A stretch of DNA of 64,000 nt from Planktothrix tepida PCC 9214 (lineage in GTDB: Bacteria; Cyanobacteriota; Cyanobacteriia; Cyanobacteriales; Microcoleaceae). How positions within the stretch are numbered: the stretch's first letter is position 1; the number at the start of each line of letters is the position of its first letter. The notes beneath the pieces were generated by a model, which was not told the origin of the DNA, made no database searches, and saw nothing but the letters and a program-made list of their open reading frames with translations. Positions 25,565 through 34,835 of this stretch are shown here, piece after piece. The position numbers were made by a program, and so were the translations under genes. The DNA lies in NCBI RefSeq assembly GCF_900009145.1, contig NZ_LN889782.1, positions 858,235 to 922,234 on the forward strand, written 5' to 3'.

Positions 25565-26926
25565 ATGGCATTAAACCGATTAAATTCATTGCATCTCAGG
25601 ATCAGAAAACCTCAATTCAAACTCAAAAAAATTATTCCGGTTTTTATTGGTCTATTGGCATTGTTCAGTGTTTTAGGGATAGGACAGTTTCAGGTTTTAG
25701 GACAACAACAAAATAATATTACGATTGATTTTGCAGCAGCAAGAACCGGAATGAGTTCCGCCAGTGGCTTTTTATATGGTAAAAATGCCACCCAACCCCC
25801 GGATAATATGATTAAGCCCTTACAACCTAAATTGTGGCGGACATCACAACTCGATTTGTATCCGCGAGTCATCGCATTGGGCGCTCAATTTCAATTAATT
25901 TTAAGTGATACCTGGGGCTATGGTGCACCGAGAGGATGGCCCTATGATAATTATGCTAAATGGGAAGAACACGTTCGACAAATTGCCCGACAACATAAAG
26001 ATAAAGTTATATTATGGGACGTTTGGAACGAACCCGACTTAAGAGATCCCTTTTGGAAAGGTACAAGAGAACAATTTTTTGAAACCTATAAACGAGCTTA
26101 TCAAGTATTACGTCAAGAGTTAGGCCCCAATGTCATGATTGGTGGCCCTAGTATTACTAAATATGATCAAAACTTTCTCACGGCTTTTTTAAATTATTGC
26201 AAAGATAATAATTTAGAAGTCAATTTTTTATCTTGGCATGAACTGAATGATCAAGATATTACTTCAATTGCTGCTCGAATCAATAATGCTCGTCGAAGTT
26301 TACAACAAAATCCCCAATACCAAGGTTTAAAAATTCAAAAAATTTATGTCAATGAAATTATTGGCCCCACAGCCCAATATCGACCTGCGGAAATTTTAGG
26401 ATATCTTTATTATACAGAATTGGGACGAGCCGATGGGGCAGCAAAAGCCTGTTGGGATCCTGTGAATAAAGGCAGTGGAACAAACAATTGTTTTAATAAT
26501 AGTTTAGATGGTTTGGTAACACCGGATCAGTCCTTACCCAGAGCCGCTTGGTGGGTGTATAAAGCCTATGCAGATGGCTTTAACTCACGGGTGTTGAGTC
26601 AGGCAGATAACCCTAAAATTGTTGCCTTAGCCAGTCGTTCCAATAGTGAACAAAAAGCTCAGATTGTATTCGGTTATTTTGAACAGGCATTTTCTGCACC
26701 GACGGCGGGAGTAACCTTAGTTCTGAAAAATTTACAACAATTAAATTTAGCGAACTCCAGTGGGAATTTAACGCTTAGAGTGCAACGAATTCCTGACTCT
26801 GGGGAACAAGTTATTAAAGAATTAAGCACACTCCGACAGGATAATATTGCAGTGAGTAATCAAGTGGTAAGGCTAACGATTCCTAATCTTCAACTTCACG
26901 AAGCCTACATACTCACCATTAGCTAA
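25565..26926 (+). CDS. Secreted or membrane-anchored glycoside hydrolase, clan GH-A (GH39-like)
   Basis: 453 residues with an N-terminal basic stretch and one hydrophobic helix (IIPVFIGLLALFSVLGIG, about residues 24-41), so it is exported or anchored. The body is a TIM-barrel glycosidase: the acid/base Glu is in ILWDVWNEPDLRDPFW near residue 155 and the probable nucleophile Glu in KIYVNEIIGPTAQY near residue 262. NEP followed by a later E on a beta strand is the clan GH-A pattern; the WNEPD form is close to GH39 xylosidases. A C-terminal beta-rich part follows. Substrate is unknown. It lies at the edge of the polysaccharide cluster and could trim its product. Confidence 0.72.
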   Translation: MALNRLNSLHLRIRKPQFKLKKIIPVFIGLLALFSVLGIGQFQVLGQQQNNITIDFAAARTGMSSASGFLYGKNATQPPDNMIKPLQPKLWRTSQLDLYPRVIALGAQFQLILSDTWGYGAPRGWPYDNYAKWEEHVRQIARQHKDKVILWDVWNEPDLRDPFWKGTREQFFETYKRAYQVLRQELGPNVMIGGPSITKYDQNFLTAFLNYCKDNNLEVNFLSWHELNDQDITSIAARINNARRSLQQNPQYQGLKIQKIYVNEIIGPTAQYRPAEILGYLYYTELGRADGAAKACWDPVNKGSGTNNCFNNSLDGLVTPDQSLPRAAWWVYKAYADGFNSRVLSQADNPKIVALASRSNSEQKAQIVFGYFEQAFSAPTAGVTLVLKNLQQLNLANSSGNLTLRVQRIPDSGEQVIKELSTLRQDNIAVSNQVVRLTIPNLQLHEAYILTIS

Positions 26927-26937
26927 CTCAGACCATG

Positions 26938-26966
26938 GGTTTAGGCGTAGCCCTTGCGCCCAAACC
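26938..26966 (+). terminator. Hairpin after the glycoside hydrolase gene
   Basis: GGTTT-A-GGCG (26938-26947) pairs with CGCC-C-AAACC (26957-26966), nine pairs with one internal mismatch and a nine-base loop, followed by a weakly T-rich stretch. It fits a terminator between the hydrolase and the Spy-like gene. Confidence 0.5.
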
Positions 26967-27042
26967 GTGAACTTTTTATTAACCCATCAGTCATTAACTG
27001 AAGAACCGACTACAATCAGATATACTTTTTCCAGGTAATTTT

Positions 27043-27510
27043 ATGTTCCTCCGTCATCAAATTTCCCGTACTTTAGCCACAATCTTGGGGTTGTCAATGA
27101 CTACTCTGTTCGCAGGTTCAACTCCTGGGATGGCTGGAACACAGGCCCAAGCTCAACCGAATCAACCCCCCATGAATCAGCGTTCAGACCAACTCATGAA
27201 TGCACTGAATCCTACCCCTGAACAACAACGGCAACTCCAAGCTATTCGCCAAGAATATCAGGGGAAAATGCAGCAACATCAACAACAAATGCGTCAACTT
27301 CAGCAGGAATTGAATGGGTTAATGGCGGGGAATGCTTCAGAAAGTCAGCTTCGTCAGACCCATGATCAGTTGATGGTTTTAAGAGAACAAATGGGACAAA
27401 TTCAGTTTGATATGATGTTGAAGATGCGAGAAGTTTTAACCCCCGAACAGCGAAATCAACTGGCAAATTTGATGCAAGAACGCCGTCAAAATCCACGTCA
27501 TGATCGCTAA
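27043..27510 (+). CDS. Spy/CpxP-like periplasmic protein (LTxxQ motif)
   Basis: 155 residues with an N-terminal signal peptide (LATILGLSMTTLFAGSTPGM, probable cleavage after AGTQA). The mature part is Gln-rich and helical, with NPTPEQQRQLQAIRQEY and VLTPEQRNQLANLM, the paired LTxxQ-type motifs of the Spy/CpxP family of ATP-independent periplasmic chaperones and stress sensors. Low-complexity Gln runs (residues about 70-95) suggest a coiled coil. No CpxAR system is adjacent. The esterase gene begins about 70 bp downstream on the same strand. Confidence 0.7.
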   Translation: MFLRHQISRTLATILGLSMTTLFAGSTPGMAGTQAQAQPNQPPMNQRSDQLMNALNPTPEQQRQLQAIRQEYQGKMQQHQQQMRQLQQELNGLMAGNASESQLRQTHDQLMVLREQMGQIQFDMMLKMREVLTPEQRNQLANLMQERRQNPRHDR

Positions 27511-27576
27511 AATTTGGAAAAACGGGCTAAACTTCTAAGGGATAAAATCAGAAATCAAATCACTGATAGGGATGGA

Positions 27577-28224
27577 ATGAAGATGGCAACTTACATCTAT
27601 TTACATGGGTTTGCATCTAGCCCTTTTTCAACAAAAGCTCAATATTTGCGCGATCGCTTTGCATCCCTCCAGATTAATTTAAACATTCCTGATTTGAATC
27701 ACGGGGATTTTTCCCATTTAACGTTAACTCGACAACTCCAACAGATTGAAGCTGAATTTTCCCCGGATACTTCTTCCTTTGTAGTTATGGGGTCAAGTTT
27801 TGGAGGATTAACAGCGGCTTGGTTGGCTGAAAAAAAGTTTCCCATTGATCGGTTAATTTTACTAGCTCCCGCTTTTAATTTTTCATCAGAATGGTTTCCA
27901 AAATTAGGCTCTGAAAAATTAAAACAATGGAAATCTGAAGGGTATTTATCTGTTTATCATTATGCAGAAAAACAGAATTTACCCTTGAGCTATCAATTTT
28001 TAGAAGATTTATCTCAATATCCTGATGAACAGTTACAGCGTAAAATTCCGACCTTAATCCTACATGGAATTCAGGATGAAGTTATCCCAATTCAAGCCAG
28101 CCGAAACTATGCAGCAACAAGACCTTGGGTAAAATTAATTGAACTAAATAGTGATCATAGTTTGGATAATGTTTTAGGTGAAATTTGGCAGGAAATCCAG
28201 GGTTTTTTATATTCCATTCTTTAA
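27577..28224 (+). CDS. YqiA/YcfP-like alpha/beta-hydrolase (esterase)
   Basis: A small alpha/beta-hydrolase of about 215 residues. It begins TYIYLHGFASSPFSTKAQYL, with the oxyanion HGF, has the nucleophile elbow GSSFGGLTA, and the Asp and His of the triad in HGIQDEVIP and NSDHSLDN. This matches the YqiA/UPF0227 esterase group. A frame from TTG 27514 would add 21 residues without homology, so I choose ATG 27577; ATG 27583 is also possible. Cytoplasmic; substrate unknown. A dispersed repeat follows the stop codon. Confidence 0.8.
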   Translation: MKMATYIYLHGFASSPFSTKAQYLRDRFASLQINLNIPDLNHGDFSHLTLTRQLQQIEAEFSPDTSSFVVMGSSFGGLTAAWLAEKKFPIDRLILLAPAFNFSSEWFPKLGSEKLKQWKSEGYLSVYHYAEKQNLPLSYQFLEDLSQYPDEQLQRKIPTLILHGIQDEVIPIQASRNYAATRPWVKLIELNSDHSLDNVLGEIWQEIQGFLYSIL

Positions 28225-28226
28225 TG

Positions 28227-28291
28227 TTTGCTACAAATACTTGTCGGGTAGCTAATAACTTTTTTCTATTCCCTCATGTTACCTGTTCCCT
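28227..28291. repeat. Dispersed intergenic repeat, copy 1
   Basis: About 65 bp starting TTTGCTACAAATACTTGTCG and ending CCTGTTCCC. It is similar, at most positions, to the sequence at 53035-53108. Both copies follow a gene and share TTTGCTACAA, TCGG, TAGCTAA and a run of T before C-rich heptamers. Confidence 0.7.
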
Positions 28292-28324
28292 TACCATCTG
28301 TAGCACTAATTTAAGGATTTCATA

Positions 28325-29242
28325 TTAGAAGAATGATTGAAATTGGTTTTTGAGTTTTTTAATAAATTTTTGAAAAGGATTTTGAACGGGTTGAGAGGGC
28401 GGGAAAATGTCGGGCTTTGGTTCATGTAAATATCGATAATATTCCCAAATATCCCAATAGGGACATCCGGGTTCAATGCGAATTCCTGCCCAATGGAGGT
28501 ATTGCAGGGGTTGATTAACATTTATATCAATTAAACGATATCCATCCCGTTTAAAATTCTGGCTTCCTGCCCAATTTCCCGGCCCTTTATTTTCTCCTAA
28601 GACTAAATTAAATCGCCGTTTAATCCGCTTTAAAATCATATAATTAATGATAGGTTGATCTGACGTTTTTTGAGAAAAATCAAAATATTCTGGGTGGGCT
28701 GCACATTCGGCAAAGGTTTCATATAAATCCTGTTCTGAAATTAGGTTTTTCTTAGAAGCCCACCAGCCTCCATTAAACATATCTTTTAATTCTTCTGGGC
28801 TAAATACATTGTAAATTTCGGGGGTAAAAACGTTAGTTAATCCGCCAGCGTGTTGATAATCACAACAGAGAAAATCATAGTTTGAAAAATAATTAAGATT
28901 GTCAATTATTTTTTCAAAAACAACAATATCGGTATCAATATATAAGAATTCATCAAACGGCCCAAACCAGCAAGCTTGCTTGCGAAATTGATTCGGACGA
29001 GCAAAGAATTTTTCTCCGAAAATTTGTTGAAGTTTGATAGATAGTCGTTCAATAAAGTCTAAATCTTCATAGACTTGTACACCATAATCTTGTTGTAAAC
29101 GTTCAGCAACTTGATGATAATTGTTATCATAGGGAATCAAAACAACGGGGGTTTCGTTATCGTAAGCGCGGATACTATTCAGTAAGGCGATCGCTTGATC
29201 TGTAAATTTATCATTAGCCGTAATATAAATCCCACGAGTCAT
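28325..29242 (-). CDS. GT-A-like glycosyltransferase family protein (Npun_R2821/R2823-like)
   Basis: 305 residues resembling nucleotide-diphospho-sugar transferases. It starts RGIYITANDKFTDQAIALLN, followed by an early strand-helix pattern and a DxD metal site in FLYIDTDIVVFEK near residue 100, plus FNGGWWASKKNL, the region that in GT8-like enzymes binds the acceptor. It belongs to a family named in databases after Nostoc punctiforme proteins; the sugar and acceptor are unknown. It is the third of three consecutive minus-strand genes, 91 bp after a related one, and lies in the surface polysaccharide cluster. Confidence 0.7.
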   Translation of the reverse strand: MTRGIYITANDKFTDQAIALLNSIRAYDNETPVVLIPYDNNYHQVAERLQQDYGVQVYEDLDFIERLSIKLQQIFGEKFFARPNQFRKQACWFGPFDEFLYIDTDIVVFEKIIDNLNYFSNYDFLCCDYQHAGGLTNVFTPEIYNVFSPEELKDMFNGGWWASKKNLISEQDLYETFAECAAHPEYFDFSQKTSDQPIINYMILKRIKRRFNLVLGENKGPGNWAGSQNFKRDGYRLIDINVNQPLQYLHWAGIRIEPGCPYWDIWEYYRYLHEPKPDIFPPSQPVQNPFQKFIKKLKNQFQSFF

Positions 29243-29333
29243 AAAAATGTCCTCAATTTCGTAAAAAGGAATTAGAAAAAGATGCCTCTAATTGATAGTA
29301 TGAGTAAGGAGGAGAATTATTAATCGCTTTTCC

Positions 29334-30308
29334 TTAACGACTTAAGTTTAATTTTCGCAAAATGCGCTTAACAAGACTCGGTTTGGAACTTGCATTATAG
29401 GGAACGCCTGAAGTGGTAAAGACGGGGCGTTTTTCAGGTTCATGTAAATAGCGATAATGTAAAAACACATCTCGGTAGGGAAAATCCACATTCTTACCTT
29501 TACAGACCGCTTCCATGACGCTTGGCATAATCCCAATGTAATGAAGATAAGTTAAGCGATTGCCTTTATCATACATAATATGATCTTTTTCTTCAAAATG
29601 GTTAGAGGTTACACTATTCCCTGTTCTGCTGGTTTTTGGTAACTGATAACCAAAGTTGTAAATGGGCATTCCAGAACGCATGAACATATAATTTAAAACG
29701 GTTTGATCGCCTTTTGGGTAAAGAAGTTCCCACTCTCCGTCCTCTTGCAAATGGGACAGTAACCATTTACATTTTTCTTGATCAAATAGCCCTCTTTTCG
29801 TTGCATAAAACCCCGAACAAAAGATTTGAGAATCAATGAACTCTTGATTAGGAAAAATTTCGGTTAATTTAGGGGATTGAAGGTTATAAATCCTTTGAGG
29901 AAAAAAATGCTGAAAATCATAAACAACACAATCATATTCATCTAATTTTTTAAAAACAAAATCAAGCGGACTCATCAATAATGTATCAGCATCCATGTAA
30001 ACAAAACGCTCAAAGAGGCCATTAAAACCACAAAAGCGACGATGAAGGCCAGAAATTTTATATTTTTTATTGACGCTAGGGGGACGGACTCCAGCTATAA
30101 ATTGATCCCAGTAATCAATAACCTCTTGATTATCATATAAACTGACATTCGGACGCCGTGCGATTTCCGCGCTTAATCGTTCTAGTCTGTCATCAAAGGG
30201 AAAGACACAAACGGGGATTTCTGAGCCTGAATTTGCATCAATACTGTTGAGTAGTGCTACGATTTGATCATAAACTACATCATTCCCAAGGGTATAAATT
30301 CCCTGCAT
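29334..30308 (-). CDS. GT-A-like glycosyltransferase family protein, paralogue of the next gene
   Basis: 324 residues with the same layout as the 28325-29242 product: start MQGIYTLGNDVVYDQIVALL, DxD-like site FVYMDADTLLMSPLDFVF near residue 110, and ICSGFYATKRGLFDQEK. The C-terminal halves also match (LTYLHYIGIMP here, LQYLHWAGIRI there, then a HYRYLHEP motif in both). The shared HxYRYLHEP-type end is not in ordinary GT8 enzymes and could mark the family. The two genes are probably an old duplication working on the same glycan. Cytoplasmic; function inferred. Confidence 0.7.
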   Translation of the reverse strand: MQGIYTLGNDVVYDQIVALLNSIDANSGSEIPVCVFPFDDRLERLSAEIARRPNVSLYDNQEVIDYWDQFIAGVRPPSVNKKYKISGLHRRFCGFNGLFERFVYMDADTLLMSPLDFVFKKLDEYDCVVYDFQHFFPQRIYNLQSPKLTEIFPNQEFIDSQIFCSGFYATKRGLFDQEKCKWLLSHLQEDGEWELLYPKGDQTVLNYMFMRSGMPIYNFGYQLPKTSRTGNSVTSNHFEEKDHIMYDKGNRLTYLHYIGIMPSVMEAVCKGKNVDFPYRDVFLHYRYLHEPEKRPVFTTSGVPYNASSKPSLVKRILRKLNLSR

Positions 30309-30377
30309 ACTGATTCCTCTGTTTTGTTTCTATAAATTGTTGACTTGATGGTAGCCGAGCATTAAAGATTGAGTAAA

Positions 30378-31343
30378 TTAGAGATTAAACTCTTCACTAA
30401 ACTCGGATAACCAATTCAATAAATTCAGTTTGTGTAAAATAATCTGTCGGGCTTCTGCGATCGCAGCTTGGGCTTCAAACCAAGCATCAGGGCTGCTAAT
30501 CACCTCCTGAATATAGGATACTCCTTGTTCATCTAAACTGGGTAATCTTAAGAAACTACCTGGAGGTAGTAAGCGATCAGCTGCTGGCCCTCCATAATAA
30601 ATTGGAAGACACCAAGCCAGTAAAGAATCCCACAGTTTTTCACTCACATACCAATCATTATCGGCATAATTTTCAATGGCTAAATTGTAATAATAAGGAG
30701 CCATTCCATACCATTTATTTTTTAATTCTCCTGATGCTTTTACCCAAGTGGGTAACCCCCGACCATAGAAATCGATTTCCCCATTTTTAGATTGTAAGTC
30801 TTTCAAAAAATCTAATCGTTTCCGATGATTTTCGGTGCGACTAACCCCTGATGTAATCCAACTACAAGGTCTCACTTTTTCAGGAGAATTCATTTCATTT
30901 AACTCGCGAAAGCCATTGCTATGATACCAAATCGCTGGCATATAATCCGGTGTTGGGGCTAAATCATCGGGGCCAGAAACGTAACCACAATACTGTTTCG
31001 CTATTTCATAATTTCTTTTATGATTTCCGACAACTTCATCTAAGGGAGGTTCTCTCAATAAATAAATTATCTGGTCTTTGGGAACACCTCTAAACTTTTC
31101 TCGAATATCGGGTTCAGGGGGTTTAGGTTTAAAGGTTTGTTTTAAGCGTCCTTTCCACGATAATTTCTTAACGGGTTTCCAAAAATCAAATTGATAAAGT
31201 AACAAAAAATCTGGCTGAGGATGATTGGCTTGAATCCTAATATTCCCCCACTTGCCAAAACTATAAGGTGTTTGTTGCCAAAGCCAATCACTTTGGTTTA
31301 AGCCGGGATAGCTGGTAATCATGCCAACAATTTTTTCAGTCAT
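30378..31343 (-). CDS. Glycosyltransferase family 10-like (fucosyltransferase-type) protein
   Basis: 321 residues. The C-terminal part has the GT10 donor-site pattern NYADNDWYVSEKLWDSLLAW then CLPIYYGGP (about residues 227-257), equivalent to the FENS-x-x-DYVTEK-L-x-x-L motif of alpha-1,3-fucosyltransferases. The N-terminal part is divergent, with IYLLREPPL where the family has an Arg/Glu pair. GDP-fucose use is therefore plausible but unproven. First of three minus-strand glycosyltransferase genes; the 193 bp upstream contain the perfect palindrome GCTAAAATTTTAGC at 31409-31422. Confidence 0.72.
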   Translation of the reverse strand: MTEKIVGMITSYPGLNQSDWLWQQTPYSFGKWGNIRIQANHPQPDFLLLYQFDFWKPVKKLSWKGRLKQTFKPKPPEPDIREKFRGVPKDQIIYLLREPPLDEVVGNHKRNYEIAKQYCGYVSGPDDLAPTPDYMPAIWYHSNGFRELNEMNSPEKVRPCSWITSGVSRTENHRKRLDFLKDLQSKNGEIDFYGRGLPTWVKASGELKNKWYGMAPYYYNLAIENYADNDWYVSEKLWDSLLAWCLPIYYGGPAADRLLPPGSFLRLPSLDEQGVSYIQEVISSPDAWFEAQAAIAEARQIILHKLNLLNWLSEFSEEFNL

Positions 31344-31408
31344 AGTTTATTATAATTGAATGATTTATACGGTAATTAAGAGGGATAGGCATCGTTTCTG
31401 AAATGTGA

Positions 31409-31422
31409 GCTAAAATTTTAGC
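31409..31422. promoter_or_regulatory. Perfect 14-bp palindrome upstream of the GT10 gene
   Basis: GCTAAAATTTTAGC reads the same on both strands and lies 66 bp before the GT10-like start codon. It could be an operator for a dimeric regulator or simply an AT-rich palindrome. No other copy was noticed in the window. Confidence 0.3.
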
Positions 31423-31536
31423 AATCCGGTTTTCCTCAGACAACTAATGAGAAAATTCCAGATTTTCTGAATATCCCTTTGAACAGATAAAAATTTGGCT
31501 TTAGCATAACATAAATTCCTTCATTATAAGTTTAAT

Positions 31537-33552
31537 TTAATTCAAAAGTTTGCTATTTAAGCGAATTTTTACACTTTGTTCAATAAATTCTAGGCTATCT
31601 AGAATAAACGTTGCTGAACGGTAGGATTCATTCAGAAGTTCTTGCCGTTCTTCTGGATCATCAACTAACTCATCGGCGAGTAATTGCAGGAAACCGATCA
31701 TGGGGTTCAGGCGACTGCGTACCTCATAGGAACTGCGAATAATGGCGCGATCACGACTGGCTTCATCAGCAAATTGCAGGGTATACAATTGAGCATATTT
31801 TCCGCCTTTGGCGAGAAGTTGATCATGGGTTCCCACCTCCGCCAAACACCCTTGGTCTAAAACGGCGATTTGATTGGCTTTTTGAATGGTGGATAAACGG
31901 TGAGCAATGACAACCGTTGTGCGATCATGACTAAGTTTATCGATCGCTTCTTGAACTAAACGTTCAGAAACCGTATCTAAGGCACTGGTGGCTTCATCTA
32001 AAATTAGGATATCGGGATTTTGTAAGATGGCTCTGGCGATAGAAATTCGTTGACGTTGGCCACCGGAGAGTAAAACCCCGCGATCGCCAATGGGGGTCAG
32101 AAACCCTTGGGGTAACTTAGTAATAAATTCCTCCGCATTGGCTTGTTGAGCCGCAAAAATAATTTCTTCATCAGTGGCATCAGGTTTAGCGTAGGCGATA
32201 TTATCTCGAACGGAGGCATTAAATAGGAAGGTATCTTGACTGACAATTCCCATTGATTTTCTTAGACTTTGTAAGTCAAAATCTCGTAAATTTTGACCAT
32301 CAATTACTATAGAGCCTCCAGTTGGATCATAAAATCGGGGAAGAAGATCTGCCAAGGTGGATTTTCCCGCACCGGAACCCCCAACTAAAGCTAAAGTTGT
32401 ACCACGCGGAAGATACAGGTCAATATTCTGAAGGGCAATTTTGTCATGACCAGGATAGGTAAAAGAAATATTATTAAAATGAATCCCTTCTTTAAGTCCT
32501 GTAAAGGAAATGGAACCGATTTTCATAATCGGTTTATTATCCCGTCTTAAAAACTCGCCAATAATGTTAATCGCTGCCACACGTTGAGCTAAGTTACTCC
32601 GAGCATTATTGAGTTGAGAAATCAGAGGTAAGGTACGAAATAGGATAAACAAATAGGTGAGTAAAATCGTGGATAATGCGGTGATTTGATCTTGGGATAA
32701 AAAGAATTTCCCAATCACAATTAGCACTAACAGAACGAGCATATTCACCACTTCATTGATGGGGGCAATCGCTGCTGAAGCCATTTGAGCTTTATAATCG
32801 GCTTTTTCTCGTTCCCGAATTAACTTTTTAAGCTGTTTATATTCTGGTTTTTCATTAGCAGTGGCTTTCACCAAGCGAATTCCATTCAGAACTTCCATCT
32901 GCTTAATTGAATAATTTCGGGAGGCTTCTGACAGAAGATTACCTGATTGTTTGGCTCTTCCAATAATATATTGATTTAAAATAGTGACAATAAATAGCAA
33001 TAAACCTGTTGCTAAGGTGAGTTGCCAAGAAATCGAGAGAAGAATGAGTACAAAGACAAAAATCGTGATCGATGTGGTAAACATCCCAATATAAATCCCA
33101 ATCGCACTGGAAGATCGGGCAATTTCTCCCCCTAATTGGTTAATTAAATCTCCGACTTTTGTTTTTGCATAGAAATCTAAATCCACATCTAACAGTAACT
33201 TTAATCCCGCTTCGCGCATATCACAAGTTAAGGCACGACCGAGGGAACTGGAAACTAAGCTACTCCAATAGGTGGTTAAATTTTTTAAAATTAACGCCAA
33301 TAAAATGGCCCCTGCCATTAATCCCAAGCGATAAGGTTCTGGAACATCACCAAAAGGAGCCAGGATCTTTTGAATGAAAGGCGGAGCACCTTTCATTTCC
33401 ATTTGTTGACCGAGGAGATTTAAGACAACCGGAACAATTAAGGTGGTACTAACGCCACTAAAAATAGCTCCAGAAAATCCTAATAAGATTGTCAAGATAA
33501 TCCTAATCGGATATCGTCGTGCATATTCAACTAAATAGTTTTTATTAAGCAT
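31537..33552 (-). CDS. ABC exporter (membrane plus ATPase) with histidine-kinase-like C-terminal tail
   Basis: A 671-residue half-transporter. An N-terminal six-helix membrane domain (about 1-320) is followed by an ATPase domain with Walker A GGSGAGKST near residue 392, signature LLSGGQRQRIS, Walker B ILILDEATSALD and the H-loop VIAHRLS. It resembles HepA/MsbA-type exporters used for polysaccharide or lipid-linked substrates. After residue 595 comes an extra 75-residue segment, with SYEVRSRLNPMIGFLQLL then NESYRSATFILDSLEFIEQ, patterned like the HisKA helix pair, but with Tyr where the phospho-His would be. Such tails are not part of ordinary exporters. Neighbours imply export of a cell-surface glycan. 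Confidence 0.88.
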   Translation of the reverse strand: MLNKNYLVEYARRYPIRIILTILLGFSGAIFSGVSTTLIVPVVLNLLGQQMEMKGAPPFIQKILAPFGDVPEPYRLGLMAGAILLALILKNLTTYWSSLVSSSLGRALTCDMREAGLKLLLDVDLDFYAKTKVGDLINQLGGEIARSSSAIGIYIGMFTTSITIFVFVLILLSISWQLTLATGLLLFIVTILNQYIIGRAKQSGNLLSEASRNYSIKQMEVLNGIRLVKATANEKPEYKQLKKLIREREKADYKAQMASAAIAPINEVVNMLVLLVLIVIGKFFLSQDQITALSTILLTYLFILFRTLPLISQLNNARSNLAQRVAAINIIGEFLRRDNKPIMKIGSISFTGLKEGIHFNNISFTYPGHDKIALQNIDLYLPRGTTLALVGGSGAGKSTLADLLPRFYDPTGGSIVIDGQNLRDFDLQSLRKSMGIVSQDTFLFNASVRDNIAYAKPDATDEEIIFAAQQANAEEFITKLPQGFLTPIGDRGVLLSGGQRQRISIARAILQNPDILILDEATSALDTVSERLVQEAIDKLSHDRTTVVIAHRLSTIQKANQIAVLDQGCLAEVGTHDQLLAKGGKYAQLYTLQFADEASRDRAIIRSSYEVRSRLNPMIGFLQLLADELVDDPEERQELLNESYRSATFILDSLEFIEQSVKIRLNSKLLN

Positions 33553-33628
33553 ACTAAAGTTTTATAATTAATCCCATCCTAGCTAGGAAATTGATTGAAC
33601 TGTGCCACACCTAGCTTCCAACTAAATT

Positions 33629-34804
33629 CTAATGCAGTTTATCAATAACCTCCTGTAAAATAACAGCCATTGCATCAATACTGTAGTTCTCAAGACATCG
33701 CTGCCGAGCTTTCCAACCTTTTGCTTGGGCTTCTTCAAAATGATCAAAAATCCTCGCTAGTGTTTGAGCAATTTGTTCGGGTGAACCTGACTTGACTAAA
33801 TATCCAGTTTCCCCCAAAATTTCAGGAATATCTCCAACTTGGGTTGCTAGAATCGGTTTTGCCATGGCCATTCCATCGGTTAGCTTTAATGGAAATTGAG
33901 CTTGCGCTGCGGGAACATCTCGTTGAGGAACCACAACAACATGGGCAGCAGCAACCACTTCAGGCATCATTATAGCTGGAGTTTTTGGTAACTTAATGAT
34001 CCACTGTCCCCATCGTTGCATTAATTGCTCGTCATACTCATCATAGGGGCTTCCTCCCACAATCACCAATTTAATATCTTTTTGATTGAGTTGTTCTAAG
34101 GCAATCAGAACATCTTCTAGTCCTTTATAGGGTCTGGGTGCTCCCGGAAACATTAAAATTCGATAGTCCTTCAATCCATACTGGAGGCGACTGGCTTCTG
34201 GATCATAACGCTGGGGATCAAATAAGGTGGTGTCTTTTCCATTGGGTAAATAAATGCCACCAAAGCGTTGCTTTAAAAATTCGGTATGAAGGGTGATACA
34301 ATCGGCTTGAGAAACCAACCGTTCAATCCATTTTAAATAAAGAGGATAATCGGGTTGTCTTAAAGAACCATCAGGTTTAAGTAGATCTCTTCCCAGTTGT
34401 TTGAGGGAAGGTTTATATTGGTATTGTTCGCCCCCATACCAGCTTAATTCCCAATCATCAATATCTAAAATCACAGGACGATGGGTTTGCCATCTTTTGA
34501 ATAAAGATAAACCAAAGCTGGTGGGTTTGAGTTTATAAGCATAGATGATGTTCCCGGTAATCTGCTGCAACAGTTGTTGAGCAGATTTAAAAAATTGAGG
34601 ATAATAAGTTTCTTTGATGATAGAAACAATCGGAATATCCTCGCTCAGGGTTAACGTTTCATCTGTTGCTTGAGTGAAGCCGACAATTTCGATTTCACAG
34701 TTGATTTTTTTCAGGGCTTGAGCCAGTAAAAAGGGGCGAACGGCTCCTCCCCACCTTCCGGCTCCGCTACTGGATAAATCACCAACCACGATTGAAACTT
34801 TCAT
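33629..34804 (-). CDS. Glycosyltransferase family 4 protein
   Basis: A 391-residue GT-B glycosyltransferase. The N-terminal domain starts MKVSIVVGDLSSSGAGRWGG. The C-terminal domain has FPGAPRPYKGLEDVLIALEQ (start of the GT4 domain, near residue 215) and the donor-binding LKLTDGMAMAKPILATQVG and IPEILGETGYLV stretch, replacing the usual E-x7-E with a related pattern. It should add a sugar to a lipid-linked or polysaccharide acceptor at the inner membrane face. The start codon is only 31 bp from the start of the divergent GT39-like gene. The ABC exporter gene follows 76 bp downstream, so the two are likely cotranscribed. Confidence 0.85.
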   Translation of the reverse strand: MKVSIVVGDLSSSGAGRWGGAVRPFLLAQALKKINCEIEIVGFTQATDETLTLSEDIPIVSIIKETYYPQFFKSAQQLLQQITGNIIYAYKLKPTSFGLSLFKRWQTHRPVILDIDDWELSWYGGEQYQYKPSLKQLGRDLLKPDGSLRQPDYPLYLKWIERLVSQADCITLHTEFLKQRFGGIYLPNGKDTTLFDPQRYDPEASRLQYGLKDYRILMFPGAPRPYKGLEDVLIALEQLNQKDIKLVIVGGSPYDEYDEQLMQRWGQWIIKLPKTPAIMMPEVVAAAHVVVVPQRDVPAAQAQFPLKLTDGMAMAKPILATQVGDIPEILGETGYLVKSGSPEQIAQTLARIFDHFEEAQAKGWKARQRCLENYSIDAMAVILQEVIDKLH

Positions 34805-34835
34805 AGTAAAACGGGCTATCCTTGGTTAACTTTTT

